Source: Fictibacillus phosphorivorans
GTDB taxonomy: Bacteria > Bacillota > Bacilli > Bacillales > Fictibacillaceae
DNA: 64,000 nt
Reading direction: 5' to 3'
NCBI RefSeq assembly: GCF_001619875.1
Contig: NZ_LRFC01000038.1
Location: forward strand, 186,001 to 250,000
A model generated the notes under the pieces. It saw nothing but the letters and a program-made list of their open reading frames with translations. It did no database searches and had not been told where the DNA came from. The translations under genes and the position numbers were made by a program. Below are positions 43,194 to 53,652 of the stretch, in pieces (the stretch's first letter is position 1; each line of letters opens with the position of its first letter).

Positions 43194-43718
43194 GTGGCTA
43201 TGTTGAACACGTATACGAAGGAACAAGTCGTTGAAATGTCTATGGTCGAAATCGCATTTGAAATTTTGCAGAATGAGAAGCAGCCTGTTCAATTCTACGA
43301 TTTAGTTAAACAGATCGCTGAAATCAAAGGCCTGTCTAAAACTGCAGTTGAAAACCGAATTGCGTATTTTTACACAGATATGAACATTGACGGACGTTTC
43401 GTTTCATTAGGAGATAACAAATGGGGTCTTAAAACTTGGTACCCAGTAGAAAGCTCTGAAGAAGAACTAGGTGCAACAAACAAACCGACAAAACGTAAAA
43501 AAGCTTCTGATGATGATTATGACTTCGAAGAGGACTTTGATGATGAAGACTTCGATGAGTTAGAAGTTGAAGATGAGTTCGTTGAAGACGACGATCTTGC
43601 TGATGACGATGATGATGATGACGACGATGAAGAAGAATTAGATTTTGATGAAGAAGACGACGAAGAATTTGATGAAGATGAAGATGAAGATCTTGAAGAG
43701 GAAGACGAAGATCTGTAA
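43194..43718 (+). CDS. rpoE: RNA polymerase delta subunit
   Basis: About 174 residues. A structured N-terminal domain (~1-90; TKEQVVEMSMVEIAFEILQN, then TAVENRIAYFYTDMNIDGRF and KWGLKTWYPVE) precedes an acidic tail (~115-174) almost entirely Asp/Glu. Delta displaces RNA from the polymerase and increases recycling and promoter selectivity in Bacillales. I choose GTG 43194 (GGAAAGGAAG nine bases upstream); ATG 43200 is an alternative. The next gene is pyrG, as in B. subtilis. Upstream, acdA has been separated from rpoE by the icmF and germination genes. Confidence 0.95.
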   Translation: MAMLNTYTKEQVVEMSMVEIAFEILQNEKQPVQFYDLVKQIAEIKGLSKTAVENRIAYFYTDMNIDGRFVSLGDNKWGLKTWYPVESSEEELGATNKPTKRKKASDDDYDFEEDFDDEDFDELEVEDEFVEDDDLADDDDDDDDDEEELDFDEEDDEEFDEDEDEDLEEEDEDL

Positions 43719-43743
43719 TCGAAGTTTTCAATAGAAGTTGTAG

Positions 43744-43779
43744 AAAACCGGTGCCTTTTAGGTGCTGGTTTTTTGTTTT
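43744..43779 (+). terminator. rpoE terminator
   Basis: AAAACCGGTGCC / GGTGCTGGTTTT, loop TTTTA, then TTTGTTTTTTT. Confidence 0.92.
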
Positions 43780-43784
43780 TTTGA

Positions 43785-43922
43785 TAGATGTGGATTAAGA
43801 GCAAAAATTTGTGGATTGCTCATCAGAATTTGTGGATTCGAGGCTGAAACTCGAGGATTGAGAACCAAATCTCGCGGATTCAACCTCGTATATTCGGGAT
43901 TCAACGAGGGGATTCCTGAATA
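43785..43922 (+). repeat. 21-nt-period intergenic array E (7 units)
   Basis: GGAT or GAAT cores lie at 43792, 43813, 43834, 43855, 43876, 43897 and 43918: seven positions with a strict 21-base step. Units drift along the array from TTTGTGGATT through CTCGAGGATT and CTCGCGGATT to TATTCGGGATT. It starts about 6 bases after the rpoE terminator T-run and ends 52 bases before the pyrG -35 box. This is the longest and most regular array in the window. Confidence 0.92.
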
Positions 43923-43973
43923 TACAATGAAATTTTACCGTTTCATCCTAAAAAAGGATTCTTACAGACCATC

Positions 43974-44012
43974 TTGACATGTGCTCTGGACTCGGGTAAT
44001 ATTCTTTTTGGG
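43974..44012 (+). promoter_or_regulatory. pyrG promoter with GGGC start
   Basis: TTGACA (43974-43979), 17 bases, TATAAT-like TAATAT (43997-44002), then seven bases to GGGCT (44010). A 5' GGGC start is the feature needed for CTP-sensitive reiterative G addition described for B. subtilis pyrG. Confidence 0.85.
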
Positions 44013-44058
44013 CTATTCCTGTATCTTTTATTTAAAAGAGTAATTTTATATGATATCA

Positions 44059-45805
<1,747 letters not shown>

Positions 45806-45813
45806 TATATTAT

Positions 45814-45858
45814 GGCCGGCAGCTTCCTCATTTTTTGAGTGGGGCTGCCGGTTTTTTA
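45814..45858 (+). terminator. pyrG terminator
   Basis: CCGGCAGC / GCTGCCGG followed by TTTTTT. Confidence 0.92.
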
Positions 45859-45929
45859 TGTTCGTTTGGTAAGGGATGTACAGTGGGGTGCGTCCGTTTT
45901 AGGCGGACCGAAACAGGTCTGATTTAACT

Positions 45930-46024
45930 TTTACGTGATTGAGGGCAATTTTCCCGTGATTTCCCAACTTTTTTCCGTGATTAACAACAAAAATACCGTG
46001 ATTGCAGCTGTTTTTTCCGTGATC
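45930..46024 (+). repeat. 21-nt-period intergenic array F (5 units)
   Basis: GTGAT cores begin at 45935, 45956, 45977, 45998 and 46019, exactly 21 bases apart. The unit is about TTTTTCCGTGATT plus variable bases, so the core word is CCGTGATT rather than TGGATT. It lies about 70 bases after the pyrG terminator in the convergent pyrG/ywjG gap. Confidence 0.9.
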
Positions 46025-46050
46025 CACCTCGTTGATGTATTTCTCAAAAA

Positions 46051-46080
46051 GAAAAAAGCTTGGCAAAACGCCAAGCTCCC
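46051..46080 (-). terminator. ywjG terminator
   Basis: AGCTTGGC / GCCAAGCT with a GTTTT-type loop, followed on the minus strand by TTTTTCTTTTTG. Confidence 0.9.
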
Positions 46081-46082
46081 TT

Positions 46083-46613
46083 TTAATCCAGTTCATATTC
46101 CTCTAAAATTTCTTCTGTCGTCAAAAATAGTGCGTAATAAGCAAATAAAGCGGTTAATCCTGATGGAAATCCTAAGCGGGAGCCATCATCTAGCGGCACT
46201 AGGCCGCGAACTGCCTTCGTATCGATTACAATATCAGCCGTCGTCTCCAAATCCGCTTCTTTTCCGCGCCCACCCATCAAAATGACATGACAATCAGCCA
46301 TTTGACGCACTTTTGCACAAAAAGCCACCGCTTCTTCATCATTCACAAAACGAGTTGCAACAACCACACTATCAACCGGTAATAATTTCTCCCAGCTTTC
46401 ATCCGAAAACGCTACAGCCTGACGGAATTGATTTTCACCATATAGTGCCTCACTTACAACAGCTTCCATCTCACCGAACCCCTTGAAATGAACGGTTCCT
46501 TCTGACAAAAAAGTCTGTGCCAGCAAGCGGGAAGCTTCTTCAATCGACTGTTCTTCTTTATCGGAAATGGATTTTAACAATCCTGCAACTTGTGTTGAAA
46601 ATATTTTTAACAT
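46083..46613 (-). CDS. ywjG: DUF2529 family protein YwjG
   Basis: 176 residues. MLKIFSTQVAGLLKSISDKE at the start and ADIVIDTKAVRGLVPLDDGS, then LGFPSGLTALFAYYALF, are the DUF2529/YwjG signature, a SIS-like fold. Function unknown. The start ATG 46613 has TAGGAGT upstream; a longer frame to 46766 would overlap the spo0F promoter. It is divergent from spo0F, the same arrangement as in B. subtilis. Confidence 0.9.
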   Translation of the reverse strand: MLKIFSTQVAGLLKSISDKEEQSIEEASRLLAQTFLSEGTVHFKGFGEMEAVVSEALYGENQFRQAVAFSDESWEKLLPVDSVVVATRFVNDEEAVAFCAKVRQMADCHVILMGGRGKEADLETTADIVIDTKAVRGLVPLDDGSRLGFPSGLTALFAYYALFLTTEEILEEYELD

Positions 46614-46702
46614 GAAAATGACTCCTAACTTTTTCTTAAATCGTCGTGAAAATGCTTCTTTATTTAGTATACTGAATTTAACAATACAATTCATGGTTAA
46701 CA

Positions 46703-46732
46703 GCAGGAAAATGATCTGACTATCGAGAATGA
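46703..46732 (+). promoter_or_regulatory. Sigma-H-type promoter of spo0F
   Basis: GCAGGAAAA (46703-46711; consensus RnAGGAwWW), 12 bases, then CGAGAATGA (consensus RnnGAATww), about 35 bases upstream of spo0F. B. subtilis spo0F is a sigma-H gene. Confidence 0.7.
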
Positions 46733-46768
46733 TATACAGACAAAGAAACTCAGATGAGGTGAGCAATA

Positions 46769-47146
46769 ATGAGCGGGAAAATATTAATAGTAGACGATCA
46801 GTATGGCATAAGAATTCTTTTGAACGAAATTTTTCAAAAAGAAGGTTATAGGACGTATCAGGCAGCTAATGGTGTACAAGCTCTTTCTATTGTAGAAAAG
46901 GACCGTCCTGATCTTGTCATTTTAGATATGAAAATTCCTGGAATGGATGGTTTGGAAATTCTTCGCCGTGTCAAAAAACACGATGAGACCATTCAAGTTA
47001 TTATTATGACGGCTTACGGCGAACTCGACATGATTCACGAGGCGATGAAACTGGGAGCTATTACTCATTTTGCAAAACCGTTCGATATTGATGAGATCCG
47101 CGCAGCGGTTAGGAAAGAACTTCCATTAAACACGCCTTCCTCTTAA
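46769..47146 (+). CDS. spo0F: Sporulation phosphorelay response regulator Spo0F
   Basis: 125 residues: a single receiver domain without output domain. Acidic pocket DD at residues 9-10, phospho-acceptor Asp53 in [13 protein letters not shown], Thr in IMTAYGE and Lys in FAKPFD. It receives phosphate from sporulation kinases such as the PAS kinase at 15.8 kb and passes it to Spo0B. ATG 46769 follows GAGGTGAG. Flanking ywjG and fbaA are the expected neighbours. Confidence 0.96.
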   Translation: MSGKILIVDDQYGIRILLNEIFQKEGYRTYQAANGVQALSIVEKDRPDLVILDMKIPGMDGLEILRRVKKHDETIQVIIMTAYGELDMIHEAMKLGAITHFAKPFDIDEIRAAVRKELPLNTPSS

Positions 47147-47174
47147 AAATCTTTTAAATGCAGGCGTGCCGCCA

Positions 47175-47189
47175 ATGATAGCGTTTACA
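47175..47189. promoter_or_regulatory. Candidate cre upstream of fbaA
   Basis: ATGATAGCGTTTACA matches WTGNAANCGNWNNCW at all but one defined position. An extended -10, TGCTATACT, follows at 47234-47242. Confidence 0.4.
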
Positions 47190-47394
47190 CCCCAAAAACG
47201 TTGATGTGTTGCGGTTTTCAGGCGATATTGGTATGCTATACTAGAATGAAATATGAGCATTATGAAATGTTTAGCAAGACGCCATGAAAGGTAAACTATA
47301 ATGGCTTCTTTTTGCTGTGTATGCACATTTCAGCAAATATACTATACAAAATGTAGTTGGTCTGCTCGTGCCAATATCTAAGGAGGACATTACT

Positions 47395-48258
47395 ATGCCT
47401 TTAGTTTCAATGAAAGAAATGCTTGAAAAAGCAAAAGCGGAAAATTATGCAGTTGGTCAATTCAATTTGAACAACCTTGAGTTCACTCAAGCGATCCTTA
47501 AAGCTGCACAAGAAGAGAAATCTCCAGTAATTCTTGGTGTTTCTGAAGGTGCTGCTCGTTATATGGGCGGATTCAAGCTTGTAGTTGCTATGGTTAAAGC
47601 GCTTATGGAAGAGTACAAAGTAACTGTACCTGTAGCGATCCACCTTGACCACGGTTCTAGCTATCAAAAGTGTGCTGAAGCCATTCATGCAGGTTTCACA
47701 TCTGTAATGATCGACGGATCTCACCACCCATTAGAAGAGAATATCGCTCTTACTAAAAAAGTTGTTGAGCTTGCTCATTTCCACGGCGTTTCTGTTGAAG
47801 CAGAACTTGGCCGTATCGGTGGACAAGAAGACGATCTAGTTGTTGAAGATGCTGATGCAGCTTACGCAATCCCTTCTGAGTGTGATCAACTTGTTCGTGA
47901 GACTGGTGTTGACTGCTTCGCGCCTGCACTAGGATCTGTTCACGGACCTTATAAAGGTGAGCCGAACTTAGGATTCGACCGCATGAAAGAAGTAATGGAA
48001 CTAACTGGTGTACCTCTTGTACTTCATGGTGGTACTGGTATCCCAACAAAAGATATCCAAAAAGCAATTTCTTTAGGAACTGCTAAAATCAACGTAAACA
48101 CTGAAAATCAAATTGCTTCTCACAAAGCCGTTAAAGAATACATCGGATCTAACCCAGACAAGTATGATCCACGTAGCTATTTAACTGCAGCTCGTGATGC
48201 AATCCAAGCTACTGTAGCTGGAAAAATGCGTGAGTTTGGTTCTTCAAACAAAGCTTAA
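47395..48258 (+). CDS. fbaA: Class II fructose-bisphosphate aldolase
   Basis: 287 residues. [15 protein letters not shown] (catalytic Asp and Zn His), [14 protein letters not shown], the Zn-His in [10 protein letters not shown] and [11 protein letters not shown] are class II aldolase motifs. It cleaves fructose 1,6-bisphosphate to glyceraldehyde phosphate and dihydroxyacetone phosphate. ATG 47395 follows AAGGAGG; a longer frame from 47317 lacks a site. The transaldolase-like gene downstream continues central carbon metabolism. Confidence 0.96.
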   Translation: MPLVSMKEMLEKAKAENYAVGQFNLNNLEFTQAILKAAQEEKSPVILGVSEGAARYMGGFKLVVAMVKALMEEYKVTVPVAIHLDHGSSYQKCAEAIHAGFTSVMIDGSHHPLEENIALTKKVVELAHFHGVSVEAELGRIGGQEDDLVVEDADAAYAIPSECDQLVRETGVDCFAPALGSVHGPYKGEPNLGFDRMKEVMELTGVPLVLHGGTGIPTKDIQKAISLGTAKINVNTENQIASHKAVKEYIGSNPDKYDPRSYLTAARDAIQATVAGKMREFGSSNKA

Positions 48259-48271
48259 TACAACCTTTCTT

Positions 48272-48306
48272 TGAAACCGCCTATACATCATAGGCGGTTT
48301 CATTTA
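48272..48306 (+). terminator. fbaA terminator
   Basis: GAAACCGCCTA / TAGGCGGTTTC followed by ATTTA; the T-run is modest. Confidence 0.75.
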
Positions 48307-48367
48307 CACTATAAGAGTGTGAAAAATGACAAGCTTTTTAAGTGTCTACTCCAGGGTTATTGTAAAA

Positions 48368-48382
48368 TTGTAAGCGTAATCC
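48368..48382. promoter_or_regulatory. Candidate cre upstream of ywjH
   Basis: TTGTAAGCGTAATCC matches WTGNAANCGNWNNCW except for the last base. Confidence 0.35.
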
Positions 48383-48456
48383 TTCGTGTATGAAGACGCA
48401 CAAGTTATAAAAGAATATAGAAGATAGAAAAACTCAACAAACAGGAGTGATTATTT

Positions 48457-49107
48457 TTGAAATTCTTTATTGATACTGCCAACATTGATGATATTAAGGA
48501 AGCCTATGACCTGGGCATTTTATCTGGAGTAACAACAAACCCGTCTTTAGTTGCTAAAGAAAAAGGCGTTGATTTTCATGAGCGACTAAAGGAAATCACG
48601 AGTCTTGTACCGGGTTCAGTTAGTGCTGAGGTGATCGGAACTTCTTATGAAGAAATGGTTACAGAAGGCCGTGAGTTAGCGAAGATCGCGCCAAACATTA
48701 CAGTAAAAGTTCCAATGACACTTGATGGATTAAAAGCGGTTAAAACATTTTCTGATGAAAACATTAAAACAAACGTAACGCTTATTTTTAATGCGAACCA
48801 AGCATTGCTTGCAGCAAGAGCTGGTGCAACATATGTATCACCGTTCTTAGGGCGCTTAGATGATATTGGCCAAGACGGGCTTGAACTCATCTCCCAAGTG
48901 GCGCAAATTTTTGCGATCCATGAGATCCCAACCGAGATCATCGCAGCATCCATCCGCCACCCTGTTCACGTAACAGAAGCGGCAATCCGTGGAGCGCACA
49001 TTGCAACAATTCCGCCAAACGTAATCAAAGGGCTTGTAAAGCATCCTTTAACAGATCAAGGGATCGAAAAATTCCTAGCCGACTGGGAAGCTGCGAATAG
49101 AAAGTAA
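48457..49107 (+). CDS. ywjH: Transaldolase (TalC/fructose-6-phosphate aldolase-like)
   Basis: 216 residues, the short transaldolase class. [20 protein letters not shown] and [12 protein letters not shown] open the barrel; the Schiff-base Lys84 is in [23 protein letters not shown] and [15 protein letters not shown] complete the site. It works in the non-oxidative pentose phosphate pathway. TTG 48457 is the start, with CAGGAGTG ten bases upstream. Its position between fbaA and murAB matches B. subtilis ywjH (tal). Confidence 0.92.
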   Translation: MKFFIDTANIDDIKEAYDLGILSGVTTNPSLVAKEKGVDFHERLKEITSLVPGSVSAEVIGTSYEEMVTEGRELAKIAPNITVKVPMTLDGLKAVKTFSDENIKTNVTLIFNANQALLAARAGATYVSPFLGRLDDIGQDGLELISQVAQIFAIHEIPTEIIAASIRHPVHVTEAAIRGAHIATIPPNVIKGLVKHPLTDQGIEKFLADWEAANRK

Positions 49108-49131
49108 TTTCACATTGTAGCTATTGGAAGT

Positions 49132-49260
49132 GGTTGATTTCCATTTCAGATGCTCGCTTTCCGTGGGGCAGGCGGTGAGCCACATTCGAACGTTTCACGT
49201 TTAAGTGTCTCACCTGCCCGCCTGTCCCACAGGAGTCTCGCATCTTACATTCCAATCAAC
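49132..49260 (-). repeat. MITE-like palindromic repeat, copy 6 (reverse orientation)
   Basis: GGTTGATTTCC start and CCAATCAAC end, with GCTCGCTTTCCGTGGGGC, GGTGAGCCACATTCG and TGTCCCACAGGAGTCTCGC. It faces copy 7 across a 70-bp gap, making an inverted pair in the ywjH-murAB gap. Confidence 0.9.
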
Positions 49261-49330
49261 GGTCATAGAAGACAAAATTTTAAAGCAACAATCTTCTAGT
49301 AAAGCTTTGATTTATTTCATCTTCATCGTA

Positions 49331-49462
49331 AGTTGATTGGAGCAGAAGGTGGCGAGACTCCTACGGGACGAGCGGTCAGGTGGAGACTCCTAACGGCGCA
49401 AAGCGGCAGGAGGCTCACCGTACGCCCCGTGGAAAGCGAGCCACCTGGAGCGGAAATTAACT
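49331..49462 (+). repeat. MITE-like palindromic repeat, copy 7 (divergent subtype)
   Basis: AGTTGATTGGAGCAGAAGGT start and GGAAATTAACT end. The outer blocks GCGAGACTCCTACGGGAC and GGAAAGCGAGCCACCTGG fit the family, but the centre is GGTGGAGACTCCTAACGGC, then GCAGGAGGCTCACC, a different subtype from the other six copies. Confidence 0.85.
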
Positions 49463-49588
49463 GCTTAACGTAGCGACATAGAAACACATAAATTTTATAC
49501 ATGAAAAGAAAATTTTGGTAAATAATAATACTATTGAAACTGGTAATGCAATCACAACTTATGTGACTCTTACTGAAAGGAGTTTACC

Positions 49589-50881
49589 ATGGAAAAACTG
49601 ATGATTGAAGGGGGCTATCCTCTCGAAGGAACGGTCCATATAAGCGGAGCAAAGAATAGTGCGGTGGCATTGATTCCCGCTACGATACTAGCAGAATCTA
49701 CCGTTACCATTGATGGTTTACCTAACATATCAGATGTTCGTATTCTGCGTGATTTGTTAGAGGAAATCGGAGGGGAAGCTTACCTGGATGAGAATCAGAC
49801 TCTAACGGTTAACCCTGAAAAAATGATTGCGATGCCGCTGCCGAGCGGAAAAGTGAAAAAGCTTCGTGCGTCTTACTACTTGATGGGTGCAATGCTCGGA
49901 CGATTTAAAAAGGCTGTTATCGGATTGCCTGGAGGATGTAACTTAGGGCCGCGTCCGATCGATCAGCACATTAAAGGGTTTGAAGCATTAGGCGCAAAAG
50001 TAACGAACGAGCAAGGGGCGATCTATCTTCGTGCAGATGAGCTTGTTGGAGCACGAATCTACTTGGACGTTGTAAGTGTTGGTGCGACAATCAATATCAT
50101 GCTTGCAGCAGTAAGAGCAAAAGGACAAACGATCATTGAGAACGCGGCTAAAGAGCCTGAAATCATTGATGTAGCCACACTTTTAACAAGTATGGGTGCA
50201 AAGATTAAGGGTGCAGGTACTGATGTGATTCGAATTGATGGTGTCGATGAGATGCATGGCTGCCGTCATTCAATCATTCCTGACCGAATTGAAGCAGGGA
50301 CATACATGATCTTAGCAGCGTCAATGGGTCAGCAAGTGCTCCTTGATAATGTGATTCCGCTTCACTTGGAATCGCTGATCGCGAAACTGCGCGAGATGGG
50401 CGTTTTCATTGAAACAAAAGATGATCAAGTGCTCGTTTATCGAGGGAAAGACCCATTAAAGAGCGTTGATATTAAAACGCTTGTCTATCCAGGGTTTCCG
50501 ACGGATCTACAGCAGCCGTTCACTTCACTTTTAACAAGCTCAGAAGGAACGAGCATTGTAACCGATACGATCTATAGTGCGCGTTTTAAACATATTGACG
50601 AACTTCGCCGTATGGGAGCAACTGTGAAAGTTGAAGGACGTTCTGCTATAATAAATGGGCCGACAAAACTTGCGGGCGCAAAAGTAAAAGCATCTGACCT
50701 TCGTGCAGGAGCAGCGCTAGTGGTTGCAGGGCTTATGGCAGAGGGTGTAACAGAGATCTCTGGCCTTGAGCATATCGACCGCGGCTATGAATCTTTAGTA
50801 GACAAGTTAAAAGGGCTTGGTGCTAAAGTATGGCGTGAGAGCATGGGTGCCGAAGAAATGGAAGAGCTAAGGAATTCATAA
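49589..50881 (+). CDS. murAB: UDP-N-acetylglucosamine 1-carboxyvinyltransferase
   Basis: 430 residues. Catalytic Cys117 in [19 protein letters not shown] (fosfomycin target); substrate motifs [15 protein letters not shown] at residues 20-34 and [12 protein letters not shown]. It transfers enolpyruvate from PEP to UDP-GlcNAc, the first committed step of peptidoglycan synthesis. Position after ywjH matches the second B. subtilis copy, murAB (murZ). ATG 49589 follows GAAAGGAG. Confidence 0.94.
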   Translation: MEKLMIEGGYPLEGTVHISGAKNSAVALIPATILAESTVTIDGLPNISDVRILRDLLEEIGGEAYLDENQTLTVNPEKMIAMPLPSGKVKKLRASYYLMGAMLGRFKKAVIGLPGGCNLGPRPIDQHIKGFEALGAKVTNEQGAIYLRADELVGARIYLDVVSVGATINIMLAAVRAKGQTIIENAAKEPEIIDVATLLTSMGAKIKGAGTDVIRIDGVDEMHGCRHSIIPDRIEAGTYMILAASMGQQVLLDNVIPLHLESLIAKLREMGVFIETKDDQVLVYRGKDPLKSVDIKTLVYPGFPTDLQQPFTSLLTSSEGTSIVTDTIYSARFKHIDELRRMGATVKVEGRSAIINGPTKLAGAKVKASDLRAGAALVVAGLMAEGVTEISGLEHIDRGYESLVDKLKGLGAKVWRESMGAEEMEELRNS

Positions 50882-50888
50882 ACAAAAA

Positions 50889-50921
50889 TGAAAAATCACC
50901 TATACCCGGTGATTTTTCTTC
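50889..50921 (+). terminator. murAB terminator
   Basis: AAAAATCACC / GGTGATTTTT, loop TATACCC, then CTT. Confidence 0.85.
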
Positions 50922-50964
50922 AGGATAAAAATGTAAGCGTTTCAAGACTGGGGAGGGGACACAC

Positions 50965-51933
50965 ATGGAGAGAAGTTTATCGATGGAGCTTGTTCGTGTA
51001 ACAGAAGCAGCAGCTCTTGCATCAGCGCGCTGGATGGGTAGAGGAAAGAAAGACGAAGCGGATGATGCGGCAACAACCGCAATGCGAAATGTTTTTGATA
51101 CGGTTCCTATGAAAGGGACTGTTGTAATCGGAGAAGGAGAAATGGACGAAGCACCAATGCTTTATATCGGTGAAAAGCTTGGGACAGGCTATGGTCCGCG
51201 AGTAGACGTGGCAGTTGACCCGTTGGAAGGAACAAATATCGTCGCATCAGGTACATGGAATGCGCTTGCGGTTTTAGCGATTGCAGACCATGGAAACCTT
51301 CTTCATGCGCCAGACATGTATATGGACAAGATCGCAGTTGGCCGTGAAAGCGTTGGAAAAATCGACATCAATGCACCTGTCATTGACAATTTAAGAGCAG
51401 TAGCGGAAGCGAAAAACAAAAATATTGAGGACCTCGTAGCGGTTATTCTAGATCGACCTCGTCATGAGCAGATCATTCAAGACATCCGTGAAGCGGGTGC
51501 CCGTATTAAATTGATCTCAGACGGTGACGTGGCAGCAGCAATCAATACAGCGTTCGACGATACAGGTGTAGATATTTTATTCGGATCAGGCGGAGCTCCA
51601 GAGGGAGTAATCGCAGCAGTAGCATTAAAATGTCTTGGCGGAGAGCTTCAAGGCAAGCTTCTTCCTCAAAACGATGAGGAATTAGAACGCTGTAAACGTA
51701 TGGGTATTGATGACGTGAACCGTGTATTATACATGGACGACCTTGTAAAAGGCGATGATGCAATCTTTGCAGCAACAGGTGTAACAGACGGTGAGCTGTT
51801 AAAAGGGGTACGTTTTGACGGATCAACAGGAACGACGCAATCGGTAGTTATGCGTGCAAAATCAGGAACAGTGCGTTTTATCGATGGTAGACATAGTTTA
51901 AAGAAAAAACCAGACCTTGTGATCAAACCATAA
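50965..51933 (+). CDS. glpX: Class II fructose-1,6-bisphosphatase
   Basis: 322 residues. [20 protein letters not shown] (N-terminal site), [18 protein letters not shown] (metal ligands), [15 protein letters not shown] and the late [13 protein letters not shown] are GlpX-family motifs. It dephosphorylates fructose 1,6-bisphosphate for gluconeogenesis. ATG 50965 follows GGGGAGGGG. The upstream TGTAAGCGTTTCA (50932-50944) is a cre-like word one base short of consensus. It sits between murAB and rho as ywjI does in B. subtilis. Confidence 0.93.
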   Translation: MERSLSMELVRVTEAAALASARWMGRGKKDEADDAATTAMRNVFDTVPMKGTVVIGEGEMDEAPMLYIGEKLGTGYGPRVDVAVDPLEGTNIVASGTWNALAVLAIADHGNLLHAPDMYMDKIAVGRESVGKIDINAPVIDNLRAVAEAKNKNIEDLVAVILDRPRHEQIIQDIREAGARIKLISDGDVAAAINTAFDDTGVDILFGSGGAPEGVIAAVALKCLGGELQGKLLPQNDEELERCKRMGIDDVNRVLYMDDLVKGDDAIFAATGVTDGELLKGVRFDGSTGTTQSVVMRAKSGTVRFIDGRHSLKKKPDLVIKP

Positions 51934-51942
51934 AGAAGAGGG

Positions 51943-51970
51943 TAGGCCGGACAATTTCGTCCGGTCTTTC
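51943..51970 (+). terminator. glpX terminator
   Basis: GGCCGGAC / GTCCGGTC, loop AATTTC, then TTTCC. Confidence 0.8.
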
Positions 51971-52121
51971 CGTTACATGTACATGATTGAATGACAATTT
52001 TGAGTTGCAAAAGCTCTGGATGTATTGTAAATTCTCGATAGACAGTCATTTGTTCCTTGAGTTTCTGCTGCTTGATTAAAGACTGAATATGTGGTTAAAA
52101 TAAGAAGTATGATTCATTAGG

Positions 52122-52228
52122 TTAATATTTTCTTCATACCCACTAATCCCTTAACTTTCAAAGGAACTCCTTCCATTAAAAAACCAAAACCAAACCAACA
52201 AAAAATCCCATTTAAAATAAAAACAAAA
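52122..52228 (+). promoter_or_regulatory. C-rich, G-poor leader upstream of rho (candidate rut site)
   Basis: Over 107 bases I count about 27 C and only 2 G, with repeated CC and YC dinucleotides (ACCAAAACCAAACCAACA) and no evident hairpin. This is the composition Rho prefers on nascent RNA. It lies directly before rho, whose B. subtilis homologue is autoregulated through its leader. Confidence 0.6.
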
Positions 52229-52260
52229 GTCAGTTATTAATAGAAAAGCGTGGTGTCACT

Positions 52261-53547
52261 ATGGGGATAGATTTAGCAACATTAGAGACAAAGAAGTTAA
52301 AAGAGCTTTATGAGCTTGCCAAACAATTTAATATTCAATATTACGGTAAATTAACAAAACGAGAATTGATGTTTTCGATTTTGAAAGTACAGGCAGAACT
52401 TGATGGCTATTCATTCATGGAAGGTGTATTGGAAATCATTCCGAACGAAGGATTCGGCTTTTTGCGTCCGATCAACTACTCACCGAGTTCTCAAGATATC
52501 TACATATCTGCCTCACAGATCCGCAGATTTGATTTAAGAAACGGGGATAAAGTGTCGGGGAAAGTTCGTCCTCCGAAAGAAAACGAGCGTTATTACGGAC
52601 TTTTACAAGTTAATGCGGTTAATGGAGAAGACCCTGAAACAGCAAAAGAACGTGTCCATTTTCCTGCACTGACAGCTTTATATCCAGAAAAGAAAATGGT
52701 AATGGAGACAACGAGCAACAATATCTCAACACGAATCATCGATATGATGGCACCTGTTGGATTTGGCCAGCGTGGATTGATCGTCGCTCCTCCAAAAGCG
52801 GGTAAGACAAGCCTGTTAAAAGAGATTGCACACAGTGTAACGACGAACAACCCGCAAGCGGAATTGATTGTTTTGCTTATCGATGAGCGTCCAGAGGAAG
52901 TAACAGATATCGAGCGTTCTGTAAAAGGTGACGTTGTAAGTTCAACGTTTGATGAAGTGCCTGAAAACCATATTAAAGTAGCTGAGCTTGTTTTAGAGCG
53001 TGCCATGCGTCTTGTTGAGCATAAAAAAGATGTTGTTATCTTGCTGGACAGCATCACGCGTCTTGCTCGTGCATACAACTTAGTTATTCCGCCAAGCGGT
53101 CGTACGCTTTCTGGTGGTATCGACCCGGCTGCGTTCCACCGTCCGAAGCGTTTCTTTGGTGCTGCTCGTAACATCGAAGAAGGCGGAAGTCTAACGATTT
53201 TAGCAACGGCTCTTGTTGATACGGGTTCTCGTATGGATGACGTGATCTACGAGGAATTCAAAGGAACAGGAAACATGGAGCTTCACCTAGACCGCAAGCT
53301 GGCTGAGCGCCGTATTTTCCCTGCGATCGACATCCGCCGTTCTGGAACGAGAAAAGAAGAGATGCTTATCGCAAAAGATCATCTTGAAGCCCTTTGGTCG
53401 ATCCGCAAGACGATGGATGACTCGTTCGATTTCGTAGATAAATTCATGAAACGCATGCGCAAAACGGAAAACAACGAGGAGTTTTTCGAGCTGTTTGAGA
53501 GTGAAAAAAAGGGAACGCCAAAAAGAGCTAAACCCGTAACAAACTAA
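52261..53547 (+). CDS. rho: Transcription termination factor Rho
   Basis: 428 residues. N-terminal helical and cold-shock RNA-binding domain (~1-125, with GVLEIIPNEGFGFLRP), Walker A APPKAGKTSLLKEIAH (~residue 180), Walker B region VVILLDSITRLARAYN, the Q-loop and R-loop area SGRTLSGGIDPAAFHRPKRF. It is a hexameric RNA-dependent ATPase. ATG 52261 is used; no strong Shine-Dalgarno is visible (GTGGTGTC), in keeping with a regulated leader. Downstream rpmE and tdk match B. subtilis. Confidence 0.95.
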   Translation: MGIDLATLETKKLKELYELAKQFNIQYYGKLTKRELMFSILKVQAELDGYSFMEGVLEIIPNEGFGFLRPINYSPSSQDIYISASQIRRFDLRNGDKVSGKVRPPKENERYYGLLQVNAVNGEDPETAKERVHFPALTALYPEKKMVMETTSNNISTRIIDMMAPVGFGQRGLIVAPPKAGKTSLLKEIAHSVTTNNPQAELIVLLIDERPEEVTDIERSVKGDVVSSTFDEVPENHIKVAELVLERAMRLVEHKKDVVILLDSITRLARAYNLVIPPSGRTLSGGIDPAAFHRPKRFFGAARNIEEGGSLTILATALVDTGSRMDDVIYEEFKGTGNMELHLDRKLAERRIFPAIDIRRSGTRKEEMLIAKDHLEALWSIRKTMDDSFDFVDKFMKRMRKTENNEEFFELFESEKKGTPKRAKPVTN

Positions 53548-53560
53548 CGAAAAAGTATGG

Positions 53561-53589
53561 TTGCAAATGGGTTTTGTCCCTGTTATACT
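53561..53589 (+). promoter_or_regulatory. Sigma-A promoter of rpmE
   Basis: TTGCAA (53561-53566), 17 bases, TATACT (53584-53589). The 5' leader that follows can pair CTGT (about 53611) with ACAG (about 53628) around CTCCGCATAGGA, which may be a ribosomal-protein leader structure; I could not test this. Confidence 0.75.
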
Positions 53590-53652
53590 ATTTTTATGTG
53601 TTTATAACTCTGTCTCCGCATAGGAAACAGGGCAGAAGGAGTGGAATTAGAA

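Noticed and set aside
43517-43804. Serine-rich 95-residue frame on the minus strand opposite rpoE
   Set aside because: It is the antisense of the Asp/Glu-rich tail codons of rpoE and has no independent support.
43785-43922. The 21-nt arrays as CRISPR arrays
   Set aside because: The conserved core is only about 8-12 bases, the period is 21, spacers are short and related to each other, and no cas gene is present.
46590-46602. Additional Spo0A box near the ywjG start
   Set aside because: TGTTGAA deviates from TGTCGAA and lies inside the ywjG coding region.
50932-50944. cre site upstream of glpX
   Set aside because: TGTAAGCGTTTCA is one base short of the consensus spacing, so it is mentioned with glpX but not listed as a site.
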